Shown piece after piece: positions 4,978 to 8,008 of a stretch of DNA of 8,008 nt. How positions within the stretch are numbered: the stretch's first letter is position 1; each line of letters starts with the position of its first letter. Origin of the DNA: Candidatus Omnitrophota bacterium (GTDB taxonomy: Bacteria; Omnitrophota; Gorgyraeia; B26-G9); the NCBI GenBank assembly GCA_030630245.1, contig DAOVNL010000031.1:1-8008 (forward strand). Direction: 5' to 3'. Made by a program: the position numbers and the translations under genes. The notes beneath the pieces are model-generated. The model did not search any database. It was not told the DNA's origin and saw nothing but the letters and a program-made list of their open reading frames with translations.

Positions 4978-7029
4978 ATGAAGATATCTTTATCCTGGTT
5001 AAAAAAATATATTGATGTGAAAATCACGCCGCAGAAGCTTGTGGAAAAGCTTACCAACGCTGGTTTGGAAGTAGGCGATATCCAGAAAGCAGGATTGGAT
5101 ACAGTATTTGATGTTGAGATTACTTCCAACCGCCCTGACTGGTTGAGCTTTCTGGGGATCGCGCGGGAGGTGGCTGCGGTCAGCGGCATTAAAAGCATAA
5201 ATATCCCTAAAGCGCTTCCATCAAAAGTCAAGGCTTCAATGAAAAAGCCTTTTTCCATCGAGATCAAGGATGTCAAAGCCTGTCCTCGTTATATCGGAAG
5301 ATTGATCAGGGATGTGAAGATTCGTGGATCCGAGCAGTGGATGAAAACCGCTATCGAGTCTCTGGGGGCAAGAACGGTAAATAACGGGACGGATATTACT
5401 AACTACTGTCTTTATGAAACAGGCCAGCCTATGCATGCTTTTGATTTCGACAAACTTGAAGGCAGCAGGATAATCGTGCGCCGGGCTGAGAAAGGCGAGA
5501 GCATTGTTACCATCGACGGCGTAAAAAGAGAACTGAATGAATCGATACTTGTCATTGCCGATACCGTCAAGCCGATCGCCATTGCCGGTATTATGGGAGG
5601 AATAGAAACAGAGGTTTCCGAAAGCACGAAAAATATTCTGCTTGAATCGGCATATTTCGACCCGGTGACAATACGCAGAGCATCGCGCAGGCTCGGGCTG
5701 TCCACGGAGTCTAATTACAGATTTGAAAGAAAGGTGGACAGTGAAAATGTACTTTTTTCCTCCTGCCGCGCGGCTTATCTTTATAAGGAAATTTGCGGTG
5801 GTAATATCGAGGAACCTTTCCTTGATGTCAATCACATCAAAAGCGGTATACGCATAGTACAGTTTAAGCTTAAAAATTTTGAACGCCTGATAGGCATGAA
5901 GATCACGGCTACAAGAGGAAAGACTATACTTCAATCGTTGGGATTTACCGTCAAGCCGGGAAAAGGCAAAGATTCCTTAAGTGTTACGGTGCCTAGTTTT
6001 CGTGATGATGTGGCTCTTGAGGAAGATTTAATAGAGGAAGTGGCAAGGATCGAAGGATTTGATAAAATCGAGGAGGCTATGCCGCCGATCAAAGCGCATA
6101 TTGACCCAGCTTATAGCGATATTTACATGACAAAATCAAAAATGCGCCGGCTGCTTCTGGCCCAGGGAATAAATGAGATTGTGACATTTACGCTCCTTAG
6201 CACCCGCAGCCTGGATGATGCGATGATCGACGGGCAGAACCGGGTGCTGGTGATGAATCCTTTAAGCGCTGAACAGGAGGCTTTGCGCACATCGCTTTTA
6301 CCCTCCTCTTTGAAGGTGGTCAATACGAATTTGAACCGGAGGATCAAACAGGTCAGGGTGTTTGAAATAGGCAGTATCTATGAAAGGGTAAAAAATAAAT
6401 TTTCGGAAACGGAATTTGCGTCTATCACCCTAACCGGTACATCATATCAAAACTGGAAAGACCATTCCAGAAAAGTAACCTTTCATGACTTAAAGGGCGT
6501 GATCGAATCCCTGCTGGATGGTTTTGGTGTTTCTGAGTATAAGCTTGAAAATAAAAAGCTGGATTATTTTTCACCTGAGCAATCAGCAGTTATAACTGCT
6601 AAGGGTCAGGTGATCGCTGAGCTTGGTAAGATAGGTAAAAAGGTGTGTAAAAAATTCGATATTGCGGAAGATGTATTCTTTGCTCAGATAAAAGTCGCTA
6701 CGCTTTGCGCAAACCGGAAAAAAGAGTATCGTTTTATACCGGTTGCCAGATACCCCTCAGTTGTCAGAGATATAGCGCTGGTGGTCAAAAAGAATATTGC
6801 CGCAGGGCTGGCAATGGATATTATAAAGGAAATTGCCGGAGCGTTAGCTGTAAAGATAGAGCTTTTTGACGTTTACACCGGAGATCAGGTGCTGGATGAT
6901 TCTAAAAGCCTTGCATTTTCAATTGAGTATCAAAGCCCTGAGGCTACGCTTACCGAAGAACAGGTTAATTCAGTCCATTCCAAAGTACAAAATGAATTGC
7001 TTGCTCGTTTAAACGCGAGTTTAAGATAA
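4978..7029 (+). CDS. pheT: Phenylalanyl-tRNA synthetase beta chain lacking the EMAP/OB-fold domain
   Basis: Editing and tRNA-binding chain of PheRS, 683 residues against about 795 in E. coli. The B1 start (MKISLSWLKKYID, NAGLEV) is followed at once, near residue 40, by VFDVEITSNRPDWLSFLGIAREVAA, which in E. coli lies after residue 150. The roughly 110-residue B2 domain (EMAP-II-like OB fold) is therefore absent. The B3/B4 editing domain is present (NGTDITNYCLYETGQPMHAFD, with His153 of the QPMHAFD motif; ESAYFDP; STESNYRFERKVD). B5 is present (VPSFRDDVALEEDLIEEVARIEG), as are the core-like B6/B7 region and the C-terminal FDX-ACB anticodon domain (YPSVVRDIALVV to the end). It starts four bases after pheS without its own clear ribosome binding site, so translational coupling is likely. 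The deletion is clean and in frame, so this looks like a real short form. Confidence 0.96.
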   Translation: MKISLSWLKKYIDVKITPQKLVEKLTNAGLEVGDIQKAGLDTVFDVEITSNRPDWLSFLGIAREVAAVSGIKSINIPKALPSKVKASMKKPFSIEIKDVKACPRYIGRLIRDVKIRGSEQWMKTAIESLGARTVNNGTDITNYCLYETGQPMHAFDFDKLEGSRIIVRRAEKGESIVTIDGVKRELNESILVIADTVKPIAIAGIMGGIETEVSESTKNILLESAYFDPVTIRRASRRLGLSTESNYRFERKVDSENVLFSSCRAAYLYKEICGGNIEEPFLDVNHIKSGIRIVQFKLKNFERLIGMKITATRGKTILQSLGFTVKPGKGKDSLSVTVPSFRDDVALEEDLIEEVARIEGFDKIEEAMPPIKAHIDPAYSDIYMTKSKMRRLLLAQGINEIVTFTLLSTRSLDDAMIDGQNRVLVMNPLSAEQEALRTSLLPSSLKVVNTNLNRRIKQVRVFEIGSIYERVKNKFSETEFASITLTGTSYQNWKDHSRKVTFHDLKGVIESLLDGFGVSEYKLENKKLDYFSPEQSAVITAKGQVIAELGKIGKKVCKKFDIAEDVFFAQIKVATLCANRKKEYRFIPVARYPSVVRDIALVVKKNIAAGLAMDIIKEIAGALAVKIELFDVYTGDQVLDDSKSLAFSIEYQSPEATLTEEQVNSVHSKVQNELLARLNASLR

Positions 7030-7268
7030 ACAATGCAGCTGTCTGGCTGATAAAATTTAGAACCCAAAATCGCAAGAGGTTAGTTGCACGGACATTAAAG
7101 CAGGGGCTCTCAAGTGCTAATTTTGTTTTGGGAATACCCGGATGCAGCAATCCTTATTGTATCAGAGCATATCCGCATTCTCTTGCAGAACTCGATCAGA
7201 AGCCGGCAGAACTATGCAGCGAATGCCGGGGCCGGTTGAATAAATATATCAGCTCTAATAAAAAATGA
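7029..7268 (+). pseudogene. Archaemetzincin-like C-terminal remnant without start codon
   Basis: This frame is open from 6996, just inside the end of pheT, to TGA at 7266-7268, but has no ATG or GTG and no TTG until codon 7131. Its last 40 residues, GIPGCSNPYCIRAYPHSLAE then LDQKPAELCSECRGRL, follow the zinc-finger-like tail of archaemetzincins (GLxHCxxPxCVM, then SL, D, K, a hydrophobic residue, CxxC). The positions that should be HExxHxxGLxH read SSANFVLGIPG, so the catalytic histidines and glutamate are lost, and the Met-turn CVM reads CIR. The N-terminal two thirds of the usual ~180-residue protein are missing. I read this as a decayed relic. A short active zinc-binding protein with an unusual start is the alternative. 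The homology is by motif memory only. Confidence 0.5.
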
Positions 7269-7343
7269 CAACAGAGACAGTGCTTTTTTGGGAAAAGGCG
7301 GAGTTGCCTAATCTAACTGAGCATTGGAATAAGTGATTAAATG

Positions 7344-7351
7344 AAGGAGGT
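7344..7351 (+). promoter_or_regulatory. Ribosome binding site of the marC-like gene
   Basis: AAGGAGGT matches the anti-Shine-Dalgarno sequence at eight bases and stands five bases before GTG 7357, which settles that start. A four-codon frame (ATG 7341 to TAG 7353-7355, MKEV) contains this site and ends one base before the GTG. The rest of the 88-nt gap (7269-7356) shows no terminator and no promoter that I can support. Confidence 0.85.
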
Positions 7352-7356
7352 TTAGT

Positions 7357-7959
7357 GTGGAATGGACGGTACTACTTAGATCAATCTTTATCCTTTTTGC
7401 TATTGTAAATCCCATCGGCAGTATCCCGATCTTTCTTGAGCTTACAAATGACATCACACCCAAACAAAGAAGCGATGTCTTTAGGATCGCTATAATCACT
7501 TCGCTTGCGATACTATTTATTTTTGTAATTACAGGCAAGGGAATTCTGACTAATTTTTTTCAGATAAACATGTCTGATCTGATGGCCGCGGGCGGATTGC
7601 TGCTTTTAATCATTGCCATCGACCATCTGGTTTTCGGAGGACTGGTCAAAGGGGTTTTAAGTTCTAGAGGCCAGGACGCGCATCATATCGGTGCAGTTCC
7701 GATAGCCTGTCCTATACTTGCCGGGCCCGGGGCGATGATGAGCGTACTGGTTACTTCCACGGAGCATGGATTTGGGGTTGCTGCGGTATCAATACTTGTT
7801 GTATTTGCGCTCACCTGGCTGATGCTCAGGTTTATCGATAAGATCTATCTGATTCTTGGCAAAGTGGTCTGCATGGTTATCTCTAAGATCTTATGTCTTT
7901 TTATCGCTGCTATCGGCATTCATTTGTTAATGCAGGGATTATCCGTTTATTTTAGATAA
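7357..7959 (+). CDS. MarC family integral membrane protein (UPF0056)
   Basis: 200 residues from GTG, the usual MarC length, with six hydrophobic segments at about 5-27, 41-60, 74-93, 112-133, 138-158 and 172-196. Family signatures are AIVNPIGSIPIFLELT in the first helix, AAGGLLLLIIAIDHL in the third, and VPIACPILAGPGAM (114-127) in the fourth. It is an inner-membrane protein. The family is annotated in databases as NAAT-type (neutral amino acid) transporters, but the substrate is not proven for most members, and the early link of E. coli MarC to multiple antibiotic resistance was not upheld. It is separated from the translation cluster by 327 nt holding a protease relic and has its own strong ribosome binding site, so it is probably a separate transcription unit or the first gene of the next one. 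Confidence 0.92.
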   Translation: MEWTVLLRSIFILFAIVNPIGSIPIFLELTNDITPKQRSDVFRIAIITSLAILFIFVITGKGILTNFFQINMSDLMAAGGLLLLIIAIDHLVFGGLVKGVLSSRGQDAHHIGAVPIACPILAGPGAMMSVLVTSTEHGFGVAAVSILVVFALTWLMLRFIDKIYLILGKVVCMVISKILCLFIAAIGIHLLMQGLSVYFR

Positions 7960-7968
7960 TCGGATAAT
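7938..7968. repeat. Inverted repeat across the end of the marC-like gene
   Basis: ATTATCC (7938-7944) pairs with GGATAAT (7962-7968) around a 17-nt loop that includes the stop codon. A GGG/CCC pair (7935-7937/7973-7975) could extend it after a short interruption. No T-run follows, so it is not an intrinsic terminator. It could stabilise a 3' end or be chance. Confidence 0.35.
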
Positions 7969-7999
7969 TAAACCCAATAAGCAAAAAAACGGAGGGAAA

Positions 8000-8008
8000 A
8001 TGAAGATC
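8000..8008 (+). CDS. Start of a downstream gene (first three codons only)
   Basis: ATG at 8000 reads Met-Lys-Ile to the window edge and has GGAGGG at 7991-7996 upstream, with a rather short 3-nt spacer. It stands 40 nt after the marC-like stop on the same strand, so the two may be co-transcribed. Nothing can be said about the product. Confidence 0.6.

Noticed and set aside
4734..5276. 180-residue frame on the - strand across the pheS-pheT junction
   Set aside because: It is antisense to conserved motifs of both synthetase chains, with no independent support.
5236..5934. 232-residue frame on the - strand inside pheT
   Set aside because: It lies wholly antisense to the well-supported PheT editing domain and shows no recognisable motif or ribosome binding site; it is a shadow of the pheT codons.

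Overview
The window is a bacterial chromosome segment of moderate GC (by eye a little above 40%). Its core is the widely conserved translation cluster thrS-infC-rpmI-rplT-pheS-pheT, all on the + strand. Bacterial PheS/PheT, IF3, L20 and L35 place it in Bacteria. I cannot fix the phylum; a deep-branching or uncultured lineage such as Omnitrophota is a guess, based on the domain-reduced synthetases and the structured intergenic repeats.

Left part (1-913): the 3' end of a SAM-dependent methyltransferase gene runs into a complete tRNA-Val(GAC) gene, and its stop codon lies inside the tRNA. About 415 bases without a protein gene follow. The first section (498-669) has three strong hairpins and ends in a second copy of the tRNA 3' end including CCA, an arrangement like the RtT repeats of the E. 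coli tyrT operon. The second section (670-886) is the thrS leader. It holds a 23-bp direct repeat and several mutually exclusive hairpins.

Middle part (914-7029): thrS encodes a threonyl-tRNA synthetase without the TGS domain. infC starts at an AUU codon behind a strong Shine-Dalgarno sequence, so ATG/GTG/TTG-based gene calling truncates it. rpmI and rplT encode L35 and L20, separated by a 144-nt gap that can form two competing hairpins and may be an L20-type control site. pheS and pheT encode the two chains of phenylalanyl-tRNA synthetase; PheT lacks the EMAP-like OB-fold domain. Spacing within the cluster (24, 19, 51 and 4 nt, plus the 144-nt gap) suggests co-transcription. The proteins together supply charged tRNAs, initiation control and large-subunit assembly.

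Right part (7029-8008): after pheT there is a start-less open frame that looks like a decayed C-terminal piece of an archaemetzincin protease. A MarC-family membrane protein gene follows, and then the first three codons of another gene behind a good ribosome binding site.

The best candidates for something undescribed are the tRNA-Val tail element (498-669), the switch-like thrS leader (677-842), the rpmI-rplT intergenic structure (3417-3488), and the parallel loss of accessory tRNA-handling domains in two synthetases of one cluster.
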